64,000 bases of DNA from Bacillus zhangzhouensis (GTDB lineage Bacteria; Bacillota; Bacilli; Bacillales; Bacillaceae): assembly GCF_000715205.1 (NCBI RefSeq), contig NZ_JOTP01000001.1, forward strand, positions 248,001 to 312,000. The letters run 5' to 3'. The notes beneath the pieces are model-generated. The model was not told where the DNA came from, ran no database searches, and was given only the letters and a program-made list of their open reading frames with translations. The position numbers were made by a program, and so were the translations under genes. Shown one piece after another: positions 44,079 through 53,199 of the stretch; position 1 is the first letter of the stretch; the number at the start of each line of letters is the position of its first letter.

Positions 44079-45947
44079 TTATCTGGCGTATTGCATCGTA
44101 TTTTTCCAAATACGTAAGTGCGGGCTTGAGTTATAAATAGATTCAACCGTCCCTCTATCTCTTCCGACCCATACACCCATTGTGTATTGATCTGTCAGTC
44201 CAACAAACCAAATGTCTTTGTAGTCATTGGATGTCCCCGTTTTACCACCAATGTAAGGGGAATTGAAATTCGCTTTTTTCCCTGTTCCACTTTTCACAAC
44301 GGAGGCAAGCAGCTTGCGCATCGTTTCATTTGTACGCTGAGAGTACACTTGCTTCGGCGATTCTTTCCATTTGTAAAGGGTTTTGCCGTTTAAGTCTGTC
44401 ACCTTTGTGATTGAATGACTTTGCGTGTAGGAACCTTGATTACCAAAGACGGTATACGCATCTGTTATTTCTAGCGGTGAGAAGCCTTTCGTAAATCCTC
44501 CAAGTGCAGAAGGAAGGCGATAATCATCCGCTACAATATGTTCGAATGAGAACTTCTCTAAATAGCTGAAGCCTTTTTTGACACCGACTGTATCCAGCAT
44601 TCGGATCGCAGGGGTGTTATAAGAATTCTTAAAGGCTGTTTCAAGTGTGACTGTTCCATACGTTTTATCATTATAGTTCTGCGGACAGTAACCGCTGCTG
44701 CAAAACTTGCCGGCACTGATGGTGCTTGAAGCCGTTGCACCGGTTTGATCAATATAAGGACCATAGTCTAAAAGCGGCTTAATCGCGGAACCAGGCTGTC
44801 TTTGCGCTTGATAGGCGTAGTTGAAATCAAACTTTTTATAGTTTTTCCCGCCAGCAAGTGCGACAATTTGATGGGTTTCATGGTTAATGACTGCTGATCC
44901 GCCTTCCACACCTTGATAGGGCAATTGAGCATTGAGTTGATAAACCGCTCTTTGCTGTAAGGAAGGATCAAGTGCTGTATAAATCTTCACGCCATCTTGG
45001 AGCAGGGCACTGACCTTTTCAGATAATTCCTTTTGAATGGCTGTTTTCGCTCCTGCAGTTTTTGCTTTCTTCAATCGTTTTGTAAAGCCTTCCTGATCAG
45101 ACACAAGATCGGTAAATTCCTCATTGGCATATGTCACATAGTCAGGGTAAAGATTTTTCTTTTCGCTTAAAGACAGGATGATTTTTTCTTTGACGGCTTT
45201 TTTGTATTGTTTCTTGGTGATGACGCCGTCTTTCTTCAAAATACCAAGCAGCCGTTCTTGGCGTTTCTTGGTGTGTTTGAATTGTTTCAATGGGTCATAC
45301 AGCGTCGGGTTGTTTGGAATAGCAGAGATAAAGGCCATCTGTGCAAGCGTCAAAGAACTAAGCGGCTTATCAAAATAGTAATTAGCCGCAGAACCAACAC
45401 CATAAACACCGTTACTGAAATAAATCGTATTTAAATAGCTTTCGAGAATTTCATCTTTCGTGAATTTCCGCTCTAGTTCATAGGAATAGAGCAGCTCTGT
45501 AAACTTTCGGCTGAACGAACGTTCATGGCTTAAATATAAGTTACGGGATAACTGCTGTGTGATGGTACTGGCTCCTTGGCTAATGCCATGGTTTTTGACA
45601 TTTGCAGCAAGGGCACGGACAACACCCATAAAGTCAATGCCTTTATGGTCATAGAAGTTGCGGTCCTCTGAGCGAAGGAACAGCTCCTTCACAGGATCAG
45701 GAATTTTATCGTATTTCACGAAAACTCTGTTCTCATCGTTCGATACGATCTCGGAGATAAGAGAACCATCCCGATCATACATATAACTGTTTTGGGAAAA
45801 ATCTATCTTTTCCAGCTTGATTTTTTGATCAAGCACTTCGTTAACAGGCTTTACACTTGCAGCTTCTTCCTTTGATAGATAAAAAGTCAGAACAAATAAT
45901 GGGATGAGGGCAGCAAGTAATAACCAACCAATGATTGCACGAAACAT
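44079..45947 (-). CDS. pbpD: Penicillin-binding protein 4, class A
   Basis: Bifunctional peptidoglycan synthase, about 622 residues. A short cytosolic stub and one membrane helix lead into a GT51 glycosyltransferase domain (about 50-240; catalytic Glu in RSEDRNFYDHKG, and QGASTITQQLSRNLYL). The transpeptidase domain has the SxxK serine in PGSAIKPL (about 387), SYNTPA, and KTGTS near 560. The ATG at 45947 aligns with the B. subtilis start; an in-frame ATG at 45980 adds 11 residues but has no ribosome site. Confidence 0.95.
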   Translation of the reverse strand: MFRAIIGWLLLAALIPLFVLTFYLSKEEAASVKPVNEVLDQKIKLEKIDFSQNSYMYDRDGSLISEIVSNDENRVFVKYDKIPDPVKELFLRSEDRNFYDHKGIDFMGVVRALAANVKNHGISQGASTITQQLSRNLYLSHERSFSRKFTELLYSYELERKFTKDEILESYLNTIYFSNGVYGVGSAANYYFDKPLSSLTLAQMAFISAIPNNPTLYDPLKQFKHTKKRQERLLGILKKDGVITKKQYKKAVKEKIILSLSEKKNLYPDYVTYANEEFTDLVSDQEGFTKRLKKAKTAGAKTAIQKELSEKVSALLQDGVKIYTALDPSLQQRAVYQLNAQLPYQGVEGGSAVINHETHQIVALAGGKNYKKFDFNYAYQAQRQPGSAIKPLLDYGPYIDQTGATASSTISAGKFCSSGYCPQNYNDKTYGTVTLETAFKNSYNTPAIRMLDTVGVKKGFSYLEKFSFEHIVADDYRLPSALGGFTKGFSPLEITDAYTVFGNQGSYTQSHSITKVTDLNGKTLYKWKESPKQVYSQRTNETMRKLLASVVKSGTGKKANFNSPYIGGKTGTSNDYKDIWFVGLTDQYTMGVWVGRDRGTVESIYNSSPHLRIWKNTMQYAR

Positions 45948-46065
45948 GAGGTCACTCACTTTCTTCAGATTTCTAGCCATATCGTACCATTCTTTTGCGA
46001 ATACGAGAAGGTTATTTTTAGAAAAGAATGGGCGTGAAGTCTAGTGGAGAAGGCATCTAGACAGG

Positions 46066-46106
46066 AAAAAAGAGTATCTGATGCTGGATCAGACACTCCT
46101 TTCTTT
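46066..46106 (-). terminator. Terminator of yuxJ
   Basis: On the minus strand AAAGGAGTGTCTGAT and ATCAGATACTCTTTTTT pair. The stem overlaps the yuxJ stop. Confidence 0.8.
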
Positions 46107-47306
46107 TGTCTTTGATTGTGAGCGAACCGCCCATAAAAATAACGCGCCAAAAAGAAAAATGCCGGCGGTCACATAAAAGACAGCTGGAATCCCGTAATGA
46201 CTTGCTACAATGCCGCCAATGACTGGACCGACGACATTCCCGAGAAAACGGAAGCTGACATTGTATCCGAGCACTTCCCCTTGCATGGAGGCAGGTGCTT
46301 TAATTCGAATATATGCCGTCGTACACGGAATAATCCCGCCTAGTGCCATTCCGTACAGAAAACGGAAAATGACTAACATCACGTAGGAATCTGCCATTGC
46401 TTGCGGGATGAATAAAATAGAAGAGAGGATGAGCAGGGCAAGCAGCACCTTATCATGTCCGATTCGATCTCCAAGATCTCCCCATTTTCTCGTAAATAGC
46501 AAATTTCCAAGTCCTGTTGCAGAAAACGCCAGTCCCGCATAAAAGGCGAGATTGACCGGGCCATGCAAATCATGAATGTATAAAGCTAAAAGTGGCTGAA
46601 TGCTAAAGTTCCCTACTTGTGTAATGAACGTTAAAAGCATCGTGACGACAAGCAAAGGCTGTTTGAAAATATGAACGAGGACATCTTTTCGTGAGTAAGT
46701 GACGCGCTTTGCTTCTTTTGAGCGGATCGGATGTTCCTTCACACCGAAGATAATGACAATAGCCGACACATAAATGACAGCGGCTGTTAAGAAAAACGTA
46801 TAAATGAAGCCAACGCTGTCTGCCATGAAGCCGCCCATTAAAGGACCGAACAATCCTCCGGCGACATTACTCATTTGCATGGTTCCTAGTGTTTTACCGG
46901 CCGTTGCCTTTTCAGTCTGAGCAGAGATCAGCGCCATTGAAGTAGAGATAAATCCTGTTACAAGCCCCATGAAGAGCCGTAGTGCGAATAGCTGATAAAC
47001 GGTTTGAACAAGCCCCATTAACAGAATACTTGTTGCAATCCCAATGCCGTTAATCAGCAAAATCTTTTTATAACCGTGCCTGTCACCAATTCGTCCCCAA
47101 ATTGGAGAAATCAGAAAGGCCGTTAAAAACGTGACCCCAAAGACATAGCCGCTCCATCTTTGGACAAATTCATTCGAATAGCTGCTATCAAGAGATTCTA
47201 TGTAAAGTGATAAAAAAGGGACGATCATTGTAATGCTGGCAGAGACAAAAAAGTTCACAAACCACATGATGTACAAGTTTTTTTTCCTGTTTGTGATAGA
47301 GACCAC
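46089..47306 (-). CDS. yuxJ: Major facilitator superfamily transporter YuxJ
   Basis: 405 residues, 12 membrane helices, of the drug-efflux type. The loop 2-3 motif is GRIGDRHGYKK, with a second copy in GDLGDRIGHDK. B. subtilis yuxJ is likewise next to pbpD. The start is uncertain: GTG 47306 abuts AAGAAGG with almost no spacing, and a TTG a few codons in (LYIMWF) is an alternative. Substrate unknown. Confidence 0.88.
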   Translation of the reverse strand: MVSITNRKKNLYIMWFVNFFVSASITMIVPFLSLYIESLDSSYSNEFVQRWSGYVFGVTFLTAFLISPIWGRIGDRHGYKKILLINGIGIATSILLMGLVQTVYQLFALRLFMGLVTGFISTSMALISAQTEKATAGKTLGTMQMSNVAGGLFGPLMGGFMADSVGFIYTFFLTAAVIYVSAIVIIFGVKEHPIRSKEAKRVTYSRKDVLVHIFKQPLLVVTMLLTFITQVGNFSIQPLLALYIHDLHGPVNLAFYAGLAFSATGLGNLLFTRKWGDLGDRIGHDKVLLALLILSSILFIPQAMADSYVMLVIFRFLYGMALGGIIPCTTAYIRIKAPASMQGEVLGYNVSFRFLGNVVGPVIGGIVASHYGIPAVFYVTAGIFLFGALFLWAVRSQSKTKERSV

Positions 47307-47485
47307 CTTCTTTATTTATTTCGTGTTCCTTAATAATTATAAAGGAAAATAAGCGATCTTTCATCTGATGAATAGGTTGGGCATAGTGAATCTGCATTAT
47401 TTTCAAGAAAATGAAGTGATTTCAAGGTCCGTCTTAATATAATGATATCAGGATGAAAAACAGACGAGAAAGTGGGGTGAGACTG

Positions 47486-48103
47486 GTGGAACAGAAGACG
47501 CTGCTTGTGGTCGATTTTGAATTTACGATGCCTGATGGAAAATATCATCCACAAAATTTTTACCCTGAAATTATTGAGGCTGGGGTAGTGAAAGCAACAA
47601 ATGAAACGATCATAGACACGTTCTCAAGCTACGTCAAACCGAAAAAGTTTCCGAAGCTGACAAAGCGCTGTAAAACCTTTCTCGGAATTACGCAGCAGGA
47701 TGTAGAGAGCGGGATTTCATTTGAGGTGTTTATTGAGAAGCTCGTGTCACTTGATGGGGGCGAAGACTGTGAAATTATCACATGGGGAAATATGGACATG
47801 AAGGTACTGAAGCAAAACTGTATGCTCAATCACATTACCTTTCCTTTTAAAGGAAAGATGCGGGACCTGGCTTTTGAATATAAAACGTTTTTTGGTGATA
47901 GAACACTTACAGGGCTGCGAAAAGCGGCAAAGGAGTACGGCAGTGAAGGAGCTGGTAAGCATCATAAAGCACTCGATGATGCCATGACCACTTATCAGCT
48001 GTTAACCCTTTTTGAAAAAGACAGAGCCTATGTGGAAAATCCGCAAACAACCAAAATTGGTGAACTCATCGACTTCTCTCACTTTTTTGATTCGACTGAT
48101 TAG
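47486..48103 (+). CDS. kapD: KapD, exonuclease-fold inhibitor of the KinA pathway to sporulation
   Basis: 205 residues with the DEDDh 3'-5' exonuclease fold: DFEFTMPDG (first acidic pair), WGNMDMKVLKQN, and HHKALDDAMTTYQL near the C-terminus. In B. subtilis KapD negatively affects sporulation through the KinA pathway. The GTG at 47486 with AAAGTGGGGTGAG upstream matches the family length. It converges with kapB and shares a 4-base stop overlap. Confidence 0.92.
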   Translation: MEQKTLLVVDFEFTMPDGKYHPQNFYPEIIEAGVVKATNETIIDTFSSYVKPKKFPKLTKRCKTFLGITQQDVESGISFEVFIEKLVSLDGGEDCEIITWGNMDMKVLKQNCMLNHITFPFKGKMRDLAFEYKTFFGDRTLTGLRKAAKEYGSEGAGKHHKALDDAMTTYQLLTLFEKDRAYVENPQTTKIGELIDFSHFFDSTD

Positions 48104-48492
48104 CGGGCGTCTTCTGGAAAATAATCTTTTTCAAGAGAAGATAGGCATGCTCTTGATTTTTCAGCCCATTTGGAATCATCCGCACTAAGCGTTTTTTTCA
48201 ATTTGTCTACGGCTTCTTTCAGTGACAATTGATAATCAGGTATGTCGCCATCGTAAGGCTTCACCATATGATGAGGGATATTCGTCTGTTCTCTATAGGC
48301 CAAAGCTCGCCTCTCCTGAAAAAAGGGCACGTCTGCTTCTTTAGGATGATGCAGGTCGCCTTGAGTGGGATGTGTCAGAACCGCTTTTACTTGAACGAGA
48401 TAGGTCGATGGCTTAACTGCGGTCACTTCCCCAACGTAAACACCTGTTTTGTAAAAACCTTTCACAACTTGTCCAATTTGAATGTCTGTCAT
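48100..48492 (-). CDS. kapB: KapB, KinB-pathway protein
   Basis: 130 residues. The N-terminal SH3-like barrel (QIGQVVKGFYKTGVYVGEVT) identifies the KapB family. KapB is required for KinB-dependent phosphorelay activation in B. subtilis. The ATG at 48492 has ATGGAGGAATT upstream. The part upstream of it in the longer reading (to 48567) lacks conservation. No lipobox is visible in this protein, despite the old lipoprotein name. It is separated from kinB by a 270-bp gap with an opposite-strand ORF. Confidence 0.92.
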   Translation of the reverse strand: MTDIQIGQVVKGFYKTGVYVGEVTAVKPSTYLVQVKAVLTHPTQGDLHHPKEADVPFFQERRALAYREQTNIPHHMVKPYDGDIPDYQLSLKEAVDKLKKTLSADDSKWAEKSRACLSSLEKDYFPEDAR

Positions 48493-48582
48493 GTGAAATT
48501 CCTCCATTTCCTTCTCGCGGGAAGGTATTTCATTTCTTTTAGCCAATATAGTGAAGTAAACGAGCAAAAGGGGGAATGGCGA

Positions 48583-48762
48583 ATGATGTCGTTCATCGCA
48601 CTTTTTCTACTGTATTTTCCTGAAGATAAAAGGGAGTACATCCCAGCGGCAATCACCACCGTGCTTTTCTTTATTGCTGCATTTATTTGCTTTCGTCTAA
48701 TCGTTCGTGCGTCTAAGAAGCAGGAGCAGATAGATGAAAAAAGGACAAAAAAAATGGATTGA
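48583..48762 (+). CDS. Small single-pass membrane protein between kapB and kinB
   Basis: 59 residues: MMSFIALFLLYFPEDKREYI, then a membrane helix (PAAITTVLFFIAAFICFRLI) and a very basic, charged tail (RASKKQEQIDEKRTKKMD). AAAAGGGGGA (48567-48576) is well placed before the ATG. It lies antisense within the kinB-kapB transcription unit, and its stop codon abuts that of kinB (TGA|TCA). I do not recognise it. Size, ribosome site and helix-plus-tail layout argue for a real gene, but this is unproven. Confidence 0.65.
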   Translation: MMSFIALFLLYFPEDKREYIPAAITTVLFFIAAFICFRLIVRASKKQEQIDEKRTKKMD

Positions 48763-50055
48763 TCATTTTCTTCTTGTGTCTTCAGGAAACTTCACGGTGA
48801 CTGTTGTACCAGACTGTAGCGAGCTTTTGAAACGAATGGTTCCATGGTGATTTTCTATGATAGAAAAAGTCACTGTCAGCCCAAGTCCAGTCCCTTTATT
48901 TTTCAAGGTGTAATATGGTTCGCCAAGCTTTTTCATTTGGCTTTCTGTCATGCCTACACCGTTATCAATGAAATAAAGGCATATTTTATGATTTTCTTTT
49001 GAAGCAAAAAGTTCAACTTTCCCTTCGTGATCGGGGGCGGCTTCAATCGCATTTTTGATTAGATTAATCATGACTTGCTTGATCTTCGTTTCATCACCTT
49101 GAATGTATAAGTCTGGTTCAATGGATTGATGAATCGTGACCGATTTGAAATTCGCATAGGATGTCATCAGCGATGCACATTCCTCAAGTAATTTAGACAG
49201 ATTGAGAGATTCAATTTGATAATAGTTTTGTTTTGCAATATCAAGATAACTTGTGATAATGTCCTGCGCGCGGTCTAACTCGGACAGGACGAGATTTTTA
49301 TAATCCTTATTGGTCGACGGCTCCTTTGCATTGTCACTAGAAAAGAGTAATTGAATAAACCCTCTCACAACTGTAAGCGGATTGCGTACTTCATGGGCGA
49401 CACTTGCAGCGAGCTCACTCACAATGGTCAGCTTTTCTGACTGGACGAGCTGTGTTCTCATTTGCGCATTTTCTTTGACGAATTCAATGGAATAGATACT
49501 TAGTACAAGAAAGAATATGTAGTAAAGGGTTGAGAAAAATAACTCAAGGAACTTTTGCTGCATAATAAAGGCTGGGCTATATTCCATTAAGCTGACCGCA
49601 AACAATCCAATGTAAATAAACATTCCTTTGGATAAACCAATGAGTACTCCGGAAATCAGCTTTTTCAGCTTCGGATATTGACGCCATTTCCGGTAGAACA
49701 GGAAAGGGATGAAAAAGTAAATCGGTACAACGATGAGTCCAACCCATAAAAAAGAGCCATACATCACGAATTTGACAATGGAGCTAAACAAGATAGCGAC
49801 GATTCCAGCAGTGTACCCTCCGTATAAAATGGCAAGTACAAGGGGAATGGATTGAAGCCCCGTCTGCAAATCTAAAATCGAACCAACTGGATATATAATA
49901 CATAGAGCTGAAGAGATGGATGCAAATATTGTGATGAGCAGTTTATTCCTTTTTGGGAAATGAGCAGGGGTCCGGCTTAGCCATAGCGCATGATATAAAA
50001 AGATTGGAAATAGAATAAAAGATACATGGAGCAGAAAATCCTTGAACATTTCCAT
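48763..50055 (-). CDS. kinB: KinB, sporulation sensor histidine kinase
   Basis: 430 residues. Six membrane helices (LytS-like 5TM sensor region, residues 1-190) with almost no external loops are followed by a HisKA domain with the phosphoacceptor His221 (ASVAHEVRNPLTVVRGF) and an HATPase domain (NLIKNAIEAA, DNGVGMT, GTGLGL). KinB feeds phosphate into the Spo0F-Spo0B-Spo0A relay. GAGGAGAG precedes the ATG. Confidence 0.94.
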   Translation of the reverse strand: MEMFKDFLLHVSFILFPIFLYHALWLSRTPAHFPKRNKLLITIFASISSALCIIYPVGSILDLQTGLQSIPLVLAILYGGYTAGIVAILFSSIVKFVMYGSFLWVGLIVVPIYFFIPFLFYRKWRQYPKLKKLISGVLIGLSKGMFIYIGLFAVSLMEYSPAFIMQQKFLELFFSTLYYIFFLVLSIYSIEFVKENAQMRTQLVQSEKLTIVSELAASVAHEVRNPLTVVRGFIQLLFSSDNAKEPSTNKDYKNLVLSELDRAQDIITSYLDIAKQNYYQIESLNLSKLLEECASLMTSYANFKSVTIHQSIEPDLYIQGDETKIKQVMINLIKNAIEAAPDHEGKVELFASKENHKICLYFIDNGVGMTESQMKKLGEPYYTLKNKGTGLGLTVTFSIIENHHGTIRFKSSLQSGTTVTVKFPEDTRRK

Positions 50056-50146
50056 TTAAATGCTCTCCTCGTAAATAATAGTAATTCCTCTCATTATATC
50101 ATTTCATGTACAAAGTAGATATGATAAAAGGAGGGTTTTTTTCTTT

Positions 50147-50177
50147 AAAAAGAACACCCGCTAGGATGTTCTTTTGT
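50147..50177 (-). terminator. Terminator of patB
   Basis: On the minus strand AAAAGAACATCC and GGGTGTTCTTTTT pair, about 25 bases after patB. Confidence 0.8.
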
Positions 50178-50196
50178 ATAATTGGTCTTATTTCGT

Positions 50197-51363
50197 TCAT
50201 AGAGTGAACGCTTGATGAAGGCGTTTCAGACCTTCTTTCACCGTTGAAAGAGGACAGCCGAGATTCATCCGAATAAAGCCGTCTCCTTCAAGCCCATACA
50301 CGTGTCCAAGCTCTAGAATGACTTTCCCCTTTTTGAGCAAATTCCGTTTCAATTCCGCTTGAGTCAATCGATAATCACGAATGTCCAGCCACAATAAATA
50401 AGAAGCATCTGGTTTCATATAACGCATATTCGGAAGATGTTCGTCAATATAGTCCATGGCAATCTTCATATTGTTTTCGAGATAAAGAACAAGTGAATCG
50501 AGCCACTCATCCCCCAGGCGATAGGCCGCTTCCATCGCAGGAATGGCAAATGCATTCAGTTTGGACAGCCCGTTTCTTTGCAATTCATGAGTGAAAAGGG
50601 TTCTTTTTTCTTCATCGGAAATGATAATGGCAGATGCCTGGAGCCCAGCTAAATTAAATGTTTTACTCGGCGCAATACAGGTCACTGTGATATGTTCTAT
50701 GTCGTCAGAAAGACTAGCAAAAGGCACATGCCGCTTCCCGGAAAGCATCAGATCAGAATGAATCTCATCTGAAACGACTGTTACACCATGCTGCACACAT
50801 AAGTCTCCTACTCGTTTTAATTCGTCTTTTGACCACGCTCTCCCAGAAGGATTATGCGGATGACAAAGGAACATCAGCTTCGCTTGTGGTCTGCTCAGTT
50901 TTTCCTCTAAATCATCAAAATCCATCATGTACCGGTTGTTTTCTATTTTTAAAGGATTGGTTGAGACCGTACGCCCATTCCTTTCAATCATTTGATAAAA
51001 AGGCGTATACACTGGTGACTGAATGATCACTTCATCATTCGGTGCTGTAAAGGCTTGGACAGCAAAACTAAGTGCCGTCACGATACCTGGTGTGAAGGTG
51101 ACAGCATCTGTCTGAATCGTCCATCCATGTCTTCTTTTGAGCCAGTCAGCCACTGCCTGCTGCGTATCCTGATCCTGAAATGCATAGCCAAATACGCCGT
51201 GATCTAATCGTTCTTTTAATGCATCAAGGACGACTTGGGGCGCTTTAAAATCCATATCTGCCACCCACATCGGCAGTGCATCTGTTGTGAGGAACAAAGA
51301 CTCTGCTTGATCCCATTTCACTGATTTTGAACCTTTACGTATGATCTGTTCGTCGAAATTCAT
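50197..51363 (-). CDS. patB: PatB-type cystathionine beta-lyase / aminotransferase fold class I
   Basis: 388 residues, MalY/PatB subgroup. The PLP lysine is K234 in APSKTFNLAGLQ. Other PLP contacts are seen in HPHNPSGRAW and VVSDEIHSDL. It cleaves cystathionine and related C-S substrates to thiols, pyruvate and ammonia, contributing to methionine synthesis and volatile sulphur release. The ATG at 51363 has GAGGTGGG just ahead and gives the family length. Confidence 0.93.
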   Translation of the reverse strand: MNFDEQIIRKGSKSVKWDQAESLFLTTDALPMWVADMDFKAPQVVLDALKERLDHGVFGYAFQDQDTQQAVADWLKRRHGWTIQTDAVTFTPGIVTALSFAVQAFTAPNDEVIIQSPVYTPFYQMIERNGRTVSTNPLKIENNRYMMDFDDLEEKLSRPQAKLMFLCHPHNPSGRAWSKDELKRVGDLCVQHGVTVVSDEIHSDLMLSGKRHVPFASLSDDIEHITVTCIAPSKTFNLAGLQASAIIISDEEKRTLFTHELQRNGLSKLNAFAIPAMEAAYRLGDEWLDSLVLYLENNMKIAMDYIDEHLPNMRYMKPDASYLLWLDIRDYRLTQAELKRNLLKKGKVILELGHVYGLEGDGFIRMNLGCPLSTVKEGLKRLHQAFTL

Positions 51364-51446
51364 GAAACCCACCTCTAGCCGTTTTTCAACCATTGTTGGT
51401 TGTGCTAAAATAAACATCACAAAATTTATTATAAGCGGTGATACCC

Positions 51447-51707
51447 ATGAAAGATAGTCAAGCTGTAGAAGAGATGATTCAATTCATTAAGGCATGGGAC
51501 CCTTTTCATTATGGAGAGGACTTTTATGAAACGGAGCCTGCTGACGTCATCAGTGCGTTATACGACGCAGAGGACCCGTTATCTTTAGCAAAAGAGATTC
51601 AAGCCATTTACCATCACTCATTTGAGCAGCTTCTTCCGATAGAGAACTGTCAAGATATAGCGAATCAGCTTTTTGTCATAAGAGACAGCAGCTCCTGCTC
51701 ACGCTAA
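51447..51707 (+). CDS. yugE: YugE-like protein (DUF1871 type)
   Basis: 86 residues, acidic, MKDSQAVEEMIQFIKAWDPF at the N-terminus. It contains YETEPADVISALYDAEDP. It matches B. subtilis YugE in length and position and looks like a small helical cytosolic protein of unknown function. The ATG at 51447 is preferred over GTG 51438. The stop overlaps that of yugF by 4 bases. Confidence 0.85.
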   Translation: MKDSQAVEEMIQFIKAWDPFHYGEDFYETEPADVISALYDAEDPLSLAKEIQAIYHHSFEQLLPIENCQDIANQLFVIRDSSSCSR

Positions 51708-52528
51708 GACAGGCTGAAATTGCCGATTTGATCAGACACAAAGACCGGATTTTCCTCAGGAATGAGGTGCCCGGTTTTTTTTAATGCATGTAAGGTCGAA
51801 TGCGGCAGATCTTTGTGCAGTCTTTCGCCTACTTGAATGGGAACGATCCGATCTTCCTTGCCCCAAATGAGCAGCACGGGTGTCTCCATTTTCTTTAGGA
51901 CATCTGACGTCAAATCACCTTCTCGGTGCCGCACCAAACGTAAAAGACCTCTAAAGATTTTATCATCAGAAAAAGGCTTTAAATATCCGTCCACCATCTC
52001 TTGATCAATAATCGAATGATCATGCACAACAGCGGTTAAATTATTCATAATGCCTTGCTTTAAAAGTTTTCTTTTTAGAAATAGATAAAAATAAGGAATA
52101 TACGTGCTATAAACAAGCGATCTTCTGGACTTATTCAAATACCCTGAGCTGCATAAAAGAACCGCCTTTTCAAATAGGTCTGGGCGTTCGGAAGCAGCGT
52201 ATAAGGCAATTTGTCCGCCCATTGAATGACCCACTAGAATTGCATGCTGAATCTGCAAGTAACCGGCTAGTTCAATAATGATCTTGCCCATATTGCGATA
52301 GCTGTAAATAAAGGTATTCGACTTCTCAGACTGCCCAAATGGAGGCAGATCGATCGCAATTAAATTGAAGTCTTGTTTCAGAAGCGGGATGAGCTTACGA
52401 TAGCTGAAAGTAGAAGAGAAGAGACCGTGAATCAAGATCAATGTCTTCTTTCCCACATTTGGATAGTGCTCGTAATAGATATCTAAACCGAATTTACTTT
52501 TCATATAAGCTGGCTGAACAATGTCCAC
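51704..52528 (-). CDS. yugF: Alpha/beta hydrolase YugF
   Basis: About 274 residues. The oxyanion segment LIHGLFSS, nucleophile elbow VGHSMGGQ, acid in LLIWGKEDRIVP and the late histidine in KTGHLIPEE give a complete catalytic triad. No signal peptide. The natural substrate is unknown. The GTG at 52528 with GGAG 8 bases upstream matches the family; starts at 52534 and 52549 are also open. Confidence 0.9.
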   Translation of the reverse strand: MDIVQPAYMKSKFGLDIYYEHYPNVGKKTLILIHGLFSSTFSYRKLIPLLKQDFNLIAIDLPPFGQSEKSNTFIYSYRNMGKIIIELAGYLQIQHAILVGHSMGGQIALYAASERPDLFEKAVLLCSSGYLNKSRRSLVYSTYIPYFYLFLKRKLLKQGIMNNLTAVVHDHSIIDQEMVDGYLKPFSDDKIFRGLLRLVRHREGDLTSDVLKKMETPVLLIWGKEDRIVPIQVGERLHKDLPHSTLHALKKTGHLIPEENPVFVSDQIGNFSLS

Positions 52529-52618
52529 ACTCATCACTCCGATACTCACTCTCTGTTAGGTGACTGTATTGTACCCTAAAAAGTGGGTTTTAAGCTACGA
52601 TTAGAATCTTTTCCCTGC

Positions 52619-52647
52619 TTAGCATAATGGGAAAAACGTGCTATAAT
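52619..52647 (+). promoter_or_regulatory. Promoter of alaR-alaT
   Basis: TTAGCA (52619-52624) and TATAAT (52642-52647) with 17-base spacing, about 50 bases upstream of alaR. Confidence 0.65.
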
Positions 52648-52698
52648 GTTCAGAAGATTTTTTAAAACTAGCTTTTACATGCAGAGGTGTGAATTCAA

Positions 52699-53199
52699 AT
52701 GAAACTAACAGAAAAAGAAACTGAAATATTAGAGATTTTAGATGAAAACAGCCGCGCCGATTTAAATACAATTGCGAAAATGGCAGGTGTGACAACAGAA
52801 GAAGCCGAAGCCATTATTCAAAAACTTGAAGATCAAAAAGTCATTATTGATTATTCGACCATGATTGACTGGCGTAAAGTGGATGGTCACGAAGGCGTCA
52901 CAGCCATGATTGATGTGAAAGTGACACCGAAAAGAGGCGTCGGATTTGATGAAATTGCTGAACGCATTTACAGGTTTCAAGAAGTTGAGTCCGTATATTT
53001 AATGTCAGGTGTATACGATCTTTCTGTTGTGATCCGCGGAAGATCCATGTCTGATATTGCCCGCTTTGTATCTGAAAAATTATCGACACTTGATTCCGTT
53101 GTTTCAACAACTACCCACTTCATTTTGAAAAGATATAAACATGATGGGAAAGTGTTTGAAACAGGAGACGATGACAAAAGAATCGTGGTGTCTCCTTAA
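52699..53199 (+). CDS. alaR: AlaR, Lrp/AsnC-family transcriptional regulator
   Basis: 166 residues: an N-terminal winged HTH (LTEKETEILEILDENSRADL, about 3-55) and a C-terminal RAM/AsnC effector domain (FDEIAERIYRFQEVESVYLM). In B. subtilis AlaR is linked to control of alanine transamination. alaT begins on the base right after the alaR stop codon, so the two are translationally coupled. Confidence 0.93.
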   Translation: MKLTEKETEILEILDENSRADLNTIAKMAGVTTEEAEAIIQKLEDQKVIIDYSTMIDWRKVDGHEGVTAMIDVKVTPKRGVGFDEIAERIYRFQEVESVYLMSGVYDLSVVIRGRSMSDIARFVSEKLSTLDSVVSTTTHFILKRYKHDGKVFETGDDDKRIVVSP

